Positions 9,060 through 24,000 of a stretch of DNA of 64,000 nucleotides are shown in pieces; positions within the stretch are counted from its first letter, which is position 1, and each line of letters begins with the position of its first letter. The notes beneath the pieces were generated by a model that was given only the letters and a program-made list of their open reading frames with translations, made no database searches and had not been told where the DNA came from. A program made the translations under genes and the position numbers. This DNA is from Strongylocentrotus droebachiensis. Taxonomy: Eukaryota; Echinodermata; Echinoidea; Camarodonta; Strongylocentrotidae. The stretch covers positions 1-64,000 of the forward strand of contig JAVYIG010002360.1 in NCBI GenBank assembly GCA_035222895.1, written 5' to 3'.

Positions 9060-12000
9060 GTAAGTAACTAGATCCTAGGTTTTCAAATTGTGACCCACGA
9101 ACTATGTCTGTCCTACCTAAAATATGAAGTAATGAATGAAATAAGCATTTGTTTGATTCAATTTGAATGTAGATGCATGCACCAACCCTAATAGTCAGAC
9201 TACATGTAAGTTAAGTCTCAACATTTTTTTGCTTTCTTGTTACACAGGATTCATAGGTAAAGTGTAGTTGTCACACAGGGATGACATCATCTTGACTTCA
9301 TGGAGATAGACTTCTCCATTAGAGTGAATTAATGTCGCAGTTCATAGGCCAATGTTTATTTTTTTCACAGGTATGCTGTTATTATAAAGTGAATACTGCC
9401 TTAATAGGAGAAAACATAATTTTGGTTGGCATTTCTGTAGATGATCTTTAGCTGTAATCGTTTATGAAAATGATAATTTTTCCACAGGTCTTTGCTTTAC
9501 ATTATCTTTAAATGGAAGGTATCAATATTAAAGGTATTACAAAGTTTTGGTATGGGGTCATGAATTCGGTTCAAATTAAAATATTGGAAGCATATGCGTT
9601 CCTACAATATTCATTGATCGTCATCGTGGTTGAAATCGAGTCCGAAGTTATGAAATTATAAATAATAAACTCTTTATGTTGTCATTATAATAGCTCCCTC
9701 TCAAGGTCAAGATATTAATTTGGCTATGAAACAATGTTTCTTGACTAAAATCGACCGATTAGCTATTCCCGTTTGGAAATTATATATCACAACTACATAT
9801 TCTGAAATTTTTATGGTCGAAGCTACCATTGTACGGCCATAGGCGCTATTTGAAATTTATCAAAATTTACCGGGAGCACCGGTAAATTTTTATATTCAAT
9901 TTTTCTCGAAAACAGAAATGTTTCAGGGGCTAATTTTTTGGGTGCTTATTATACATCCACAGGGGCATCCAAATATATCAAAATTGTAAAGATTCACTAT
10001 CCACCCAATTTTCAAAATTTCCCCAAACTTTGTATTACCTTTAAGATTGGTAGTCAAGTCCCCCCCTAAAATTAACAAGGGAATAAGAGCAATATTTTGA
10101 TTTTAATTGTATTGTATACCAATAATTATTCATAAGCTATTGTGATAATCACAAGGACAATCGTAGGTTCTAACAAAAACTTTTCATTTCTCAGCTTCCC
10201 AGGACCCCCTGTCTCAGTTTCAGACACAGACCAACAAGGGTTCCCCAACTATGGAAAATCAAGAACAGCAAGGACAAGGCAAAGATGCTCAGATTGGAGT
10301 AGGGGAATTAGATAATGAAGAAGACACATACCACAGCAGCAGTACTACAAACTCTTACAGGTAAGCCATGTAATGTCTAATATCTAAAAGGGGGAAAGAA
10401 AAATGAGTAATAAAGCAGAGAGAGAGAGCAACAGAGAGAGATTGAAGATTGGAAGAGAAGTACATGTATGCATAAAGAATGTTAGTGAGAGAAGCGGGTA
10501 TGAAAAAGAGGTTGTGAAAAGATGAAATTGAAAGAGAGATTGAGACAGACTGAAAAGTAAATGGAAACTTGTTAATTAAGACTACTCAAGGGGTACAAGA
10601 AAAATGCTCATAAGAGGCAGGTGGTGTTTAAGGATGCAGGATCCCTTGGTACACATTTCAACAAAAAACACTATATTAAAGGGAAACAGAATGCATGTAT
10701 AGATTGGTGGTCTTGATATATGGGTGGTGGCTCAGTAGGTTTCACTGTAGATGGATTTGTGGATAAAGGAAAAAATGGAAATAGAGAGAGAGATAGACAA
10801 TTAGACAGACAGACAGAACGAGGGAGGGAAGGGGGGGGGGGGGGTTGGCAGGTTAAAAAATCCCATGCTTGTTTTTTAAATAAAGTCTCTTCTTGCATAT
10901 TTGGCTTTGGGTGTATATTAAAGATGCAAGGAAATAAAATGTTATTGCCCATAACAATGGTTATGGATGGTTGTATTATGTAAACATATTACATATTAAA
11001 TACTGACATGTGCCTTGTGGTGGGGTTACCTTACCAAACATCCTGTTACACACTTTGTCTCCTTAGCACTCTATGACCTCATATATTTCCTGTTGTTGCT
11101 AGTGTAGTCACACGTCTGTAAGTCAATATCAAGTTTCAGGAAGCTTGACCATTCAGAGAGTGTCATGAAATGTTTCTGATATGAATATGGGTATCATGTA
11201 TTCTCCCCAAGCTAGGTGTGTGACGGCATGAGAACTTGACCATTGAGTTTTTTTCATCACATGCTATGCGTATTATATCCTCCTTAAGTTTCCTTGCAGT
11301 GAACCTAAGCATCCATTCATTAGCATTACAGTTTTGTTTAATTTAAACATGCATTAAGATAACAAGAATCCAAAGAGAATATTTGGTTAATGTTTGATTA
11401 TATTTCCCCCAGCTACATTTAGGTGTGTGATGGTATAAGAGCTTGCCTACTGAGAGAGTTTCATTCAATGTTATTCGCATTACATTCTCCTTTTAAAAGT
11501 TTTCATGCAGTGAACTTAAGCCTCTACTCATTAGCATTACAAGTTGTTTACACATGCAAAAAGAAATATCAAGTACAAGAATCCAAAGAGAATATTTGGT
11601 TAATGTTTGATTGTATTTCCCCCAGCTGTGTGTGTGTTGGCATTAGATTCCACTTTGTGATTGAATATGGTATTGAAGTTTCATTGAACAAGATCACGAT
11701 TTCTAGTATGATAGGTAAAAAGATGGATTTTGACTGGCTATGCAAAGAAAACTATCCCTATTCGACAAGGTCCTAGGATGACATGCACTATGGTACTATT
11801 CAAAACATGATTTACACGTTTCTACCTGTAATAATATTTGAGTTTCCCTTCTTGCACTTTAAGAGATGTCTCTACATGGGTTTATGTGACCTCTGTATTA
11901 CAAGTATATTGCACCCTAAAGTCTGTGTCAACCATTAGATACGTGACTATGTAAGGTTCATGAGGTATTGGTCTAAAGTCCAACCCCAACCCCCCCCCCC

Positions 12001-15000
12001 CCCCCCCAAAAAAAAAAAAAAATGAAACATACAAAGAAGAACAAAATTGTAGAGCTGTGCATCCTATTTATTGGGTTTTGTCTGTGGAATGGATATGTTG
12101 CTTTACTACCAACTGGTCCAAGTTCATGCCCCAGCCATGATACTCCCATCTTTTGAGAAAACATGTTCTAAACTTTCCACTATTTTACCTTGTAGGAAGA
12201 ACTTCCTCAAATAACTCAGCTAAATTCAGATCAAGAATGTAATATTTAACATTAGTTTTATCATCCCTTGGGAGGAATTTATTTATACTATGAATGTTTT
12301 GTTATTATCATTGTTCAAATTCAATGTTATTTTATTGTTTAATTTTAGGGATGAGTGGTTTCGACTGTTTGAGCGTGATGACTACTTGCAGGTAGTCAAA
12401 CAGGAGGGTAAGAAAGGCAGATTAAGGAGCAGCAGGTTTCGTAGTATCTGCTGGAAGGTGAGTTTCGCATGTTCAACAAGGTAACTTTGGAAGTTTGAAA
12501 AAAAATACTTCTGTCTTTTGTCTTAAAGGGTTAGTTGAGTTCTGTTGCAGAGGGCGCTACACAAAACATTTTTTTTGGTGAGATAATGAAAAACTGAGTG
12601 TCATATTTGAAAGAACATAATATTTAAATGACAAAATCATCTTTGTTTGATCCCTTTAAACATTGTAATATCGTAAATAAAACACTGTTATATATCCTAC
12701 TGATATCAGTTCCATACTGTGATTTTTCTAAATTTTCACAAGATTTATTTTATTTAGAAAATAATTTGAGATTAGAGATAATCTCAATATTTTTTACACA
12801 TCGAAAAAAGCAAACAAGACAATGAGAAAATGGTATCATATTGATTTATTTATCTACTATATATATTACATGTGTCTTCTCTGTATCAAGGAGTTTCATA
12901 AATTGACAACTCCTTGACTGAATGAAAGACATGGGCTGAATGAGGAGTAGACTTCTTCTTCTCCTCTGTTTTGGAAAATCATTTCTTAGCCATTTTTGTT
13001 TAACCTAGTCAAAATTCTATTTTCTCTTAAGATCTACCTAGACTGCTTACCTGAAGACAGAACAGCTTGGCTGGAGTCTGTGAGGGACAACCGAAAGAAG
13101 TATAACGGATTTAGAGAGCAACATATACACAGCACGAAAGAAGGATTGAGGGATAGAGCAATGGATCCTACGCTCAATAATCCGCTATCACAGATGGAAG
13201 AGGTGAGATGTGGAAGAAAGGAGGGAAAGTGAGTGAGTGGAGAGGAAGGGGAGATAAGGAAAGATTCACACAAAGAAAAATATATCTCTTTAAAAATGAA
13301 ACAAGGAGAGTGAATGAAGAGATTCCGGAAAATATGAGGAAAGGCAGAGGGAAATGAGATGAGTGGGCGATGAAGGGAAATGTTGGGGGATATTTTGTGA
13401 ATTCAACTATACACTAGTTTTTAAACGTAAGAGAAGATGAAATGAAAAGGAAAGAGGAATCAGTGGAGCGGAAGGGAAGATAAGAAAGATTTCACATGAA
13501 GGAAAATATCTCTTTTTAAAAGTGAAACATGGGGAGATGGTAGAGGAGTGAATGAAGAGAACCGGGAAATTACGAGGAAGGGCAGAGGGAAATGACATAG
13601 GAGTAGGCGATGAAGGGAAATGTTGGGGGATATTTTGTGAACTTAAACTATTTGCTTAAAGAGAAGATAAAAGGAAATGAAAGAGGAGTGGGTGGAGAGA
13701 AATATTGAGATAGTGTAGAATAAACAGAGGGACTAAACTGTTTTTGAATGGCTTGTGTAGATGTAGGGGAACTGTGACAGAGAAAGGGGGAAAAAGAAAG
13801 CTTTTTATTTAATGGCAGAAAAAGAACAGAGAACAGAGTCTCAATGAATTGGAGTTGAGGAGAAAGTGATGAAAAAGGAGGCTAAGAAAAAGATTGAGTA
13901 TAAGAAAAGTGGGATAGTAAGTGAGAAAAACAGTGATTGAATACAAATGTTAAGGAGATGATAAAAGATAAAAACAAATGTTAAGAGTCACAAAAATGGA
14001 TTTAGCATTCAAAGCAGAATGGAAAATATTTTGTAATGTTTTTCATCATCATTGCACAAAATGGTTAGGGGTATAAAATAATTTAGGTTGGAGAAAGAGG
14101 AGGGGATGGCGGGGGAGGGATAGAGAAGTCTGAAGCATGAATATAATGCACAATTTTTCACACAAGATGTATTAAAGTACTCAAAATTGATCAATCATAA
14201 ACTAACATCATTTAAATCAAATTAACTCGATTTTTTTAATTTCCTGCTTTTCAGAGCCCCTGGAACAGGTTCTTCCAAGACAAGGACTGCCGGACCGAAA
14301 TCAAGCAAGACGTGGTCAGATGTTTTCCGGAGATCGCTTTCTTCAAGAGCGAAAAGATCCGGGACATGATGATTGACATCCTTTTCTGTTTTGCCAAGGA
14401 AAATAGCCATGTGCTGTACAAACAGGTCAGTGCTCATCTCAACATGTATAGGAGGATTTATTGACAAGTGGTCAGTTGCAGGAAATAAAATGAAGTACGG
14501 TCACTTAAAGTGTTATTGGTAAGAAGAGAAGAGACAGGGAAGAAACGCACCTCTTGTGTTTGTATAACCAATTGAATTACAATAATTAAGATGTTATTGA
14601 TGAAAGGTGGAGGTGGGTGGGGGAGAGAGGTGGAAAGTGAATTACCATTTACCACATATTTGAATTGATGTTTTTTCTTATTTCTTTTTCCTGTATTACT
14701 AAATGTTCTTCTCGATCTTGTTTCCTTGTATGACTACTTGAAAGTTCAATCATTAAGCCTAGCCGGTACAAATAGTCTCCCTCAGCAGTGTCATTAATTT
14801 TCAAACAACATATACAATTAAATTATATTTTGATATATGTATGTTTTCTATCTTTGAATTAAAGTATTAAAGAATTATTGTAAGATGCAGTTATTTAAAG
14901 CAAAATTTATGATGTGTTGCAATCAGTGTGAAGTATTTAAGAAATACAGGGAAATACAGAAAAATGGTACTACAAATGACTAAATTTTTGTTTAAATAAC

Positions 15001-18000
15001 TGTTTTGTGTGATAAGTATCGCAACTATTGTTGTGACCTAAGATCCAAGTTTGGAAAGTGTCACAATGTATTTAAGATAGACAAAAGAGATTAATTTATG
15101 CCACTAAATGGTAGAATTACAACTCTCGATTGTGCAACCTATAAGAGTTCTTTAATGTGAAAATGGCTGTTGTTTGTAATTCACAAAACTTTCAGATCCT
15201 AGAAGTTTCAGTTTTTGAAGTAATTGAATTGATTTTTACTTTTCTTTAAGTTTTAACATAAATATAAATGCATTGATTGATTTATGACATGCTATGTTTT
15301 TCTTGTTTATTTAGGGAATGCATGAACTACTAGCTCCCCTGATGTTTGTGATACATTGTGATCAGCAAGCTTTCCTACATGCCAAAGAAATGGAATCCCA
15401 GCTGTAAGTACATGTATCAAATGTCATACACTCAATCCTGATCGAGTCCCCACCTGTCTATAAAGACCACCTTCAGTGAAACCTGTCTATAAAGACCACC
15501 CGAGGGAGACAAGAAAAGTGGTGGACCTATAGGCAGGTGGTCTTTATGTACAGGTCCCTTTAGAACATGTTTCAATGAGAAACCATTTTCAAGGGAAACA
15601 AAATGCTGAAGTAGCTGAAGCAGGTTTGACTGTTTGAACATGCTGATTCTTCATCCACTAAACAAACCATTCACAATGAAAAGAGGACCATGTTTGAGTT
15701 ACACTGTATAGGGACCTTTGGAAATATGTATTTTTGTAAATTTGGTTGATATCTGTATTAACAAATTGAAAATATATGTTGGGATAAGATACACCTTTTT
15801 ACTTCATTTTGCCATATTCACGTGAGCATTTGTTAAATACTATTTCTTGGTTTTCTTTAATTGTAAAATATAAGCAGCTGTTATGGGAGACATGAAATGT
15901 ACATGTACTATGCAATCTATAAGTGGAAAATAACTTGGATGAAAATGTAGCAATGGTTTGCCCTGCATACACTTGTATACCCTATGGATACCCCCCCCCC
16001 CCCCCCTCACCGTCTTTATTAGAAAGTGTATAATTGTGATTAAAAGGATTGTATGGTGGAAGTACAGCCCCTCACTTCATACAAAACCATAACAAAAAAT
16101 TATCAAGAAATATGATAATTCACTCTCAGGGTGCTTACCAAAAAATATTATTTTGGAGCATATTCCTCATTTTCAGTTCAATTTATATTAAACCATCCAC
16201 ACTTCATTGTGATTATGCATCAATACAAATCAACTTCCAGTTTCGTGAAATTTTAACCTTTTAAAAAAAGTTTTGTGTATATTACATACCAACTGCAATG
16301 TAGCAAGAATTCTTTTTCTCAAATGTAGCTGTTATTTAGATGAAAATGAATTAAAAATTTTGTGAACTGAATAAATCTGCTCAGTTTAAAGGCTGTTAAT
16401 TTTGTTTCTGTTTATCAGGTAGATAGTAAACTCTTTTGTAGATCACTGCATGATGTTGCATGAGTAGAGATAAAGTGTGTGACACTAATTTATGAAATAT
16501 TTCCCTCTTTCCTTTGCTTCCACCGAAACATTGTCAGGAATTAAGTGATGTATTTATTCCATGATTGTTTTCTGGCATTTTGAATAATTCTTGTTGAATT
16601 GTGTGGAGAATAATTCTGATATATCATCTGTTTCCTTCACACCACTCCAATGCTGTGCAATGTACAGGGTTTTTGGCCCCAATGAAAGGTTACACTTTAT
16701 ATTATTATCATATTTTACAGCTTTAAAATCATTTCTATTCATTCTTTCTTTCATTAACATTTCATCTCCTTCTCTTTCTGGCCTCACCATATACATACAA
16801 AAGCATTTTTTTTTTTACTAACATTACTTTTATTGGCCTTTCATTCTAACATTAGTGGATTTTAGATGATCACATAGATTTAATTTCATTGGATAATTTT
16901 TGTTGTTGATATGATTGCTTGAGAGTGAATTTTCGTACTCAGCTTCATGGTATTGTTTTTACATTGGGTAAGAGGAGCTGGTTTTCATTAATTCCTTGGT
17001 GTGAATGTGGTAAATATAGAAAATAATTCACAGAGAATTCAACAAAACTTACTCTGAAAGTCTGAATGTTCAAGATTACAAATAAATGACATGTGTCAAA
17101 AAAATTTGGTAGAAAATGTATATAAGTATTGGTGTGTACTGCAAGGTTCTAGAATCATCAAAATGATAAGAAATTTGGTCCAGTCTTGGTAAAAGTAACG
17201 TTCACAAAATATTTTCACCTCTCCCCAGAACTCAACCTTCTCTTTAAATCATATTTCATTCATGCGATATTTGGACATAAATCATTCAAGGTGCTGGAGT
17301 AAGTGCAGTATTTCATTGGGTGGGAAATCAACATTATTTTCGGTTGTGAATAATCTTTATCTGTTTAATAATAATAATAATGAACGTTATTTGTATAGCG
17401 CACATCACTAACACAAAGAAAGTCCCTATGGTTTAGAAAAGAAGGAAATAAAGATAGGGCAGATAAGAAATTAACATTTATGCCTGATACAGTGATACAT
17501 GAAAATAATTAATTACAAACAACTATTTGATACGCAATTCCTATATAGCTTACATATAATAGATAGTACATTCAGGTAATACAAATTTAAAAATGAAAAT
17601 TAAATGAAAATGTAATTAAATATTAAACATGTACATGATACTGTAACCAAAGAAGTCACTAAACAGCTGGAACAAAATTAAAAATTTTACAAAAAAGGTC
17701 TTCAACAGAGTCTTAAATGAATCTGTTGTGCTTGCCTCTTTGACAATATCAGGCAAGCTGTTCGACAATTCGGCCGAAGAATTTTTGAAAGAGTTTAATG
17801 ATTTGAGTGTTTTACTAAGTAAAGAATGATTGTCTTCTAACTTTTAGACACCATGCAGTGACGTCCTTCACCGTATTATAAGTTAATGGGACTAATTGAT
17901 ATCATCTTCTACTTGTTTTAAAAAGATATTGTAATCATGTGGCATAATGGTTTCATTAATGCTCTGGATTCTTGGGATGCTTGCAGGCATTCATCAATGT

Positions 18001-21000
18001 CTATTCTTACATTCTTTACCATCAAATGTTTATATTTTCAAGAAAATATGCGATCACTTGCCATTACATTGCAATTTTCAGGGATTTCAATTACTTGTGC
18101 TGCAGCCCACATCATGGAGTGTGGCAGTTTGCACTGCCCCCCCCCCCCCCCCAAAAAAAAAAAAAAAAAAAAAATTATATATATATATAAAATTTAAAAA
18201 ATCTGTGATTTTACACTTCTCAGTAGTGACAGTTTAAATCTTGAAGGCCACCAGTCCTCCATGCTGCATTCTGAAAGAAATAAACCATGCTATAGAACTT
18301 AGTACCATGGAATTCTTTACTACAGTCATATTCTGCAAAATGAAAAAGCTGCATACTGCTATAATGTGTACTTTTTTTAATTATGAGCTATCATAAAATA
18401 ATATTATATGTTTAGATTTTAGAAATACTGCAACTCATTTCAATAACATATAGTATGACAATTGTGTTATGTTTAAAGAGAGAAATGTGTTGCTAGTTCT
18501 TTTCAATCATTTCATTATTTTACTTATGTTTTTTTTTGCCCATTTTACATGTAGGAAGATCGCTAAAATTAAGATGTATAATTGTGCTGTATCAGAGCCA
18601 TTTATTATGCAATTTTTTTTCTTCTTCTAGTGTGTGGCATATGCTGTGCTATTCCTTCTTTTATATGGATAGAGCTATATCTGGCATAGGTTTTATCTTT
18701 AAATCATTATGGGCAGTGTAATATAGACAGTATGCTGTATCTATCAGTATCATCTTTCTACAATTAAACATCAATCTGGCTTTGCTATTTCCCCCACATC
18801 TTCCCTTGCAGAGAAATAGTTTCAGAACTCATGAATCCTGACTACTTGGAGCACGATTCATAGTAAGTATAAGTAATTTCAAACTTTGTTTACAAAAGAA
18901 AGCAAAACTATAATACCTTTGTTCCTCCTAAGTGGAAGAAGTTTAAATTTCAGAAATTACTTATGAAACTAATATGCTCTCGATATAATATTTATTGTGT
19001 TTATTTCCTTAGATGACAAAGTGATTGGTTTTGATATTACAAATGATATTTTTATAAATCATTATAGTTGTTGATTGAGTAAAGATTTATACTTTCTTTC
19101 TAGGTATCTTTACCAAATACAATAACATGATTAACTTTCTCAAGATAGTTCTTCCTTATCCATTACTTCCTGTTTCTCATATTTTTGAAAATAAATCTGA
19201 GTTAAACCACTTTTAAATAAATAATATATAAAAAAACAAGTTCAAGTAGTATGTTTGTTAATATAACTTTATCAATGTTTACAAGATCAATTGCAAAACT
19301 AATTATGAGAAAGTCCATAAAAGCTTACAAGATCAATTGCAAAACTAGTTATGAGAAAGTCCATGAAAGCTAGAAGTGTCGCAGTCGAGTGTTTTAAAGG
19401 TAATACAAAGTTTTGGTATGGGGTCATGAATTTGGTTCAAATGAACATATTGGAAGCATATGCGATCCTACTATATTCAGTGATCGTTGTCGGGGTTGAA
19501 ATCGAGTCTAAAGTTATGAAATTATGAATATTAAACTATTTATGTTGTATAGCTCCCTCTCAAGGTCAAGATATTAATTAAACCCTGAAACAATGTATCT
19601 TGACTAAAATCGACCGATTAGCTATTCCAGTTTGGTAATTATATATCACAACTACATATTCTGAAATTGTCAGGGTCGCAGCTACCATTGTACGACTGTA
19701 GGCACTATTTTAAATTCATCAAAATTTACCGGGAGCACCGGTAAATTTTTATATTCAATTTTTCTCGAAAGCAGAAGTGTTTTAGGGGCTAATATTTTTG
19801 GTGCTTATAATACATCCACAGGGGCATCCTATTATATAAAAATTGTAAAGAATCACTATCCACCCAATTTTCAAAATTTCCCAAAATTTTGTATTACCTT
19901 TAAGCACTTGACTTGAAATTCAAAGGTCATGGTTTGATCCAAATACGGCACTAATGTCCTTTGGCAAGGCATTAATTCCTTGAAATGCTGGAGCACTGTA
20001 ATGGCAGCTAGGCTAAAGCCGGGGTAATAATTAATGCGCCATGTAATAGAATTTCTAGATAGACGGCGCTGTAGAAATGCCAATAGTTATTATTATTATT
20101 ATTACACCCTCATTTTTTCTCATATTTGAACAGCACCCTCTTTTGTCATCTGATGGAGACGGCCGAGCCGTGGTTTCATCATGGTCAAGACTTCCCTCCT
20201 CAGAGTGGTTTCGTCCAATCAGAGCCCTTCTCTAAACCAGAGGAGTGCAACCCCTCCTCCCCTCTGGTCAGGAAACTCAACAGGATACGAGAGTTTATTC
20301 TCAAGAAGCATGATTTTGAGCTCTACACACATCTCAATCAGCTAGATATCCAGCCTCAGATATATGGCATGTAAGTCATGTACCTATTATATCTAACGAC
20401 CAGTAAGTAGTTTGGTCAACCAGAGCTAAGACTACTTCAGGACAGAAGAAAAGCCCCAACAAAATTCAATTAGAATTTCAATTTATTTATCATTTAACAT
20501 ATATAAACACATACATAGCAGTCAAAAATACATAAATTGGCAAAATAATAGATGAAAGGATACCATCAAAAGCATGTAAGCCAGAAGGCACTTGAACATA
20601 TCATATGAAAATAATTTAAAATTCTTATGGAATGCATCCATCCTTTTTCTTTCTACCTTATATTGTGGACATAGACTAATACGAGAATGATCCTATAACA
20701 GTACAGTATTGTCATATCCGGGGAAGTTGTATTTATGAATGATTTTAAATTTCCAGTCACTGTGAACCAGAAGGCCCTTAAATGATATTCTTTCTCATAG
20801 ACTCAACATTCTTCTGGCTCACTGTAAATGACATGTATAATCAATTCTGACGGTATGGCATTTATGAATAAGAGATGCTTTGTTAATTAATTAATCCTTG
20901 ATTATGTCAATAATAAACTAGAAATAAAGCAAAATTCTGATTTCATGAGCTTGAACTAGATGAGTTTCTTTTTTTTAAATTTTGTTTTCATGGCAGATCA

Positions 21001-24000
21001 TTCTTTCTACTCAAGCAGTCATGTGATTGGAGTTAAGTCCTTTTTACACATCAATTTTTTTCTTCTCACTCTTGAACAAACAGTACAGTAGTAATGACCA
21101 TGATTTGTGTATCTTGTATTCTGTTTGACAGACGATGGTTGAGGCTGTTGTTCGGTCGCGAGTTCACATTCCAGGATCTGATAGTATTATGGGATGCCAT
21201 CTTTGCTGATTCGCCGATGCTGGATCTCGTTGATTACATCTTTGTTGCCATGCTCATCAAAATCAGAGAACTTTGTAAGTACAGCTCATAGTCACTAGTC
21301 ATTCATTCATTACATTGATTACCAAAGCTTTTCATTCAAACAAGATACTTTTTATTTCAGCATTAAATTTGCATACATTTGGTAAATGGGACCAATAAAT
21401 AGCAAAAGGTAGGCAGGGTCTGTCCCAACCAATACATCGTAATTCATGTCAATCAATCAGTCATTAATGATTGAATGCTGAAAGACAAAAGCCAGCATGT
21501 GCTACTGCATTTCACAAATGAAGAGTTTAATTCCAAAAGGAGCTAAATCAATTTGTGTAACTTCAGAGAAAAAACTAAATTGTTTACCAGATTTTTGTAC
21601 AGGTGTCTATGGAAAAGTGATATTAGAAGGTGCATTTTTTCATAATTGCTCCCAAAATTTAGGTAAATAAGTTTTTTGAAAGACTTAAGTGAACAATGTT
21701 CTAATATCAATAACTCATTTTTTTTATAAAAAAAGGATTCAGCCCCTTTTGGAATTAAGCTGTTTAAATTAAGGTTGCGCTACATGCCTTATATTAATTT
21801 CTCAAGGCACCCTGTGTAGCACAAATATCAGCAAATGCCAAGTTCTTTCTTAACCCACCTTTTCTTTCACTTGGAGCGATCAAATTGTTTGATTTCATAT
21901 GCCCTGGGTGTGACCTATAAGGACATATAAGACATGTAACAAATATGTCCACGATAGCACAATTTGTTTAATTCTTTACATGAGTCGTTCTACTCGTGTG
22001 TTTGCTTTCGCTTTGTGCAAAGCATTTACCGAAGGGTGTATCCTACAAAATGAATACTTTTGCGGTGGGTTTTTACCGGATTGTGTTTTTATATGTCAAG
22101 CAAGAAAATGGCGGATCGTTTATTAGTTGGAACCATGATACCTTTCACATGGACTAAAGTGAATCATATTTATTTATGTTTCTGTAAATCTAATTGAAAG
22201 TTATACTCTTATGTTTTTATTTCGTGTTGGTTGTATGTTTTCAGTATTGACAGCAGAGTATGCCAACTGCCTGATGCTATTGATGAGGTATCCTACTGTA
22301 GATGACATCCACTACCTGGTCAATAAGGCCTTACATCTTAGAGATCCAAAGGTACGTGCAGATTCGCTGGATTCATGTTGAGCCATTGCATACAGGATCT
22401 AGAGGGTCCATGTATTAAGTCAATGGGAACGAGAGAATTTGGTAGTCCTGGGCCCTGTTTCATATAACTTGATATCAATAACAAGTTACAAGCTACTGTT
22501 ACAAGCTACTGTATCATGGCATCTGATTGGCTGACAGCAAATTTGTCATAGAAATTTAGCAGTTGTCATAGATAACAAGTTTTATGAAACAGGGCCCAGG
22601 GGTTCTTATTTTGGTATCCTTTGGTACCATTACTTGGTCATTAAGGCCTTCCCTCCATCTTGCAGATGGTTTCTGGGACCCATGCTCTGGCAACAAATTG
22701 CTCCAAGATTAATATCCTACACCCAACTGCACCTACCACACTCCTAAATTCAGCCATGTTCCAAACACTATACCTAACCCTAATCCTAACCCTAAACCTA
22801 TCATTAAATGGAATTGTAACCCTAGACCTATAGTTACCATGAAATTAAAATATAAAAAAATTGTCACTGGAGAATGTCAGGTCACCTAAGGTAAGTCAAG
22901 TTAATTTCACATACTCTAGTTTGAAGAAATATAAATAAAAATATAAAATATCATTTAGTCAAACCCAAGGCAAGACCTAAGCCAAATGCATGTAACGGTA
23001 TTCAAATCTCCACAGATTTGGATCAATACCAAACACCTCTAATCCAACATGGCTTTATTAATCCATGACCTCCATTGACTCTTCCATGGCTTTCTAAATC
23101 CTGATCATTTTCTCTCTTCAGAAAATTTACCTGGCTCAATTAAGGTGTCATGAAACCCTTTATTTACCCTTTAACGAGCAAGCTGACCCTTGCTTTTGTA
23201 GCTTTGACCTCTGGAATGTCTTTACAACATTATACACTTTGTATCACACTGCAAGCTTATGTAAATTGAATGGGTTCTCTTTAGGTAGTGATAATAGGAC
23301 AAAAGCCTTTTACTTTGCAACCTCCAATTTAATTTATAGTGGGCAATACTTGCTACAGGTAGTAAGCTACCCAATTAACACCAGGATGGAAAGGGTGTCA
23401 CCTGATTCACCTTCAATAGACTGCTGAAGCCTAGGCTTATTGTTCACTATGATAGGGGGTTTATCAAACACTCTTTTAAGTCCAGGTGCTTTTATTCATC
23501 AATGCTATCTATGCACTATGGTACCACCCCCCCCCCCCCCCACCTTTTCAGTGTCATCAAATTTACTTACATTTATCACATATCAGAGCAGTTTATTTAC
23601 CTCATTTCATTCAATTCAATTTTGGTTTTATTGAAACATAAAGAACATGGCAAAAATCTGGAGACTAATATTGCCATATTTACAGTAAAATACAAGAAAT
23701 AATGTTATACATTTACATACTGTATAATAGTTCAATAACAACTAAAAAGAAGAATGTGGCTTCATGCATTGAAGAAGATAATGCTTAACAGAAAATATTA
23801 TATTGAATTCAGTTGGATATATTTTTACAAAATTAATGGTACAGTAGATGCCAGTAGTAAAAAAAAGAAAGAAAAATTGTTCACGATAACAAAACAAGTC
23901 CATTTATAACAATTGAAAAAATGGCAATTAAGAAGTCACACACACAAAAAAAAAAAAACTTCAACTTAATTTGAGAGAATGCTGTAAGTAAAGTAAATTT

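Larger units (their letters stand above)
15404..18811 (+). other. TBC1D5 intron 6
   Basis: A long AT-rich intron containing the MITE at its 5' end, poly(C) at 15991-16006, a SINE-tail-like stretch at about 17366-17420 (AATAATAATAATAATGA then TTGTATAGCGCAC), and a C16/A22 run at 18137-18174. No coding signal. Confidence 0.6.

Noticed and set aside
22770..22800. Telomere-like CCCTAA repeats
   Set aside because: Only about four imperfect units, too short and irregular for a true interstitial telomere or chromosome end.
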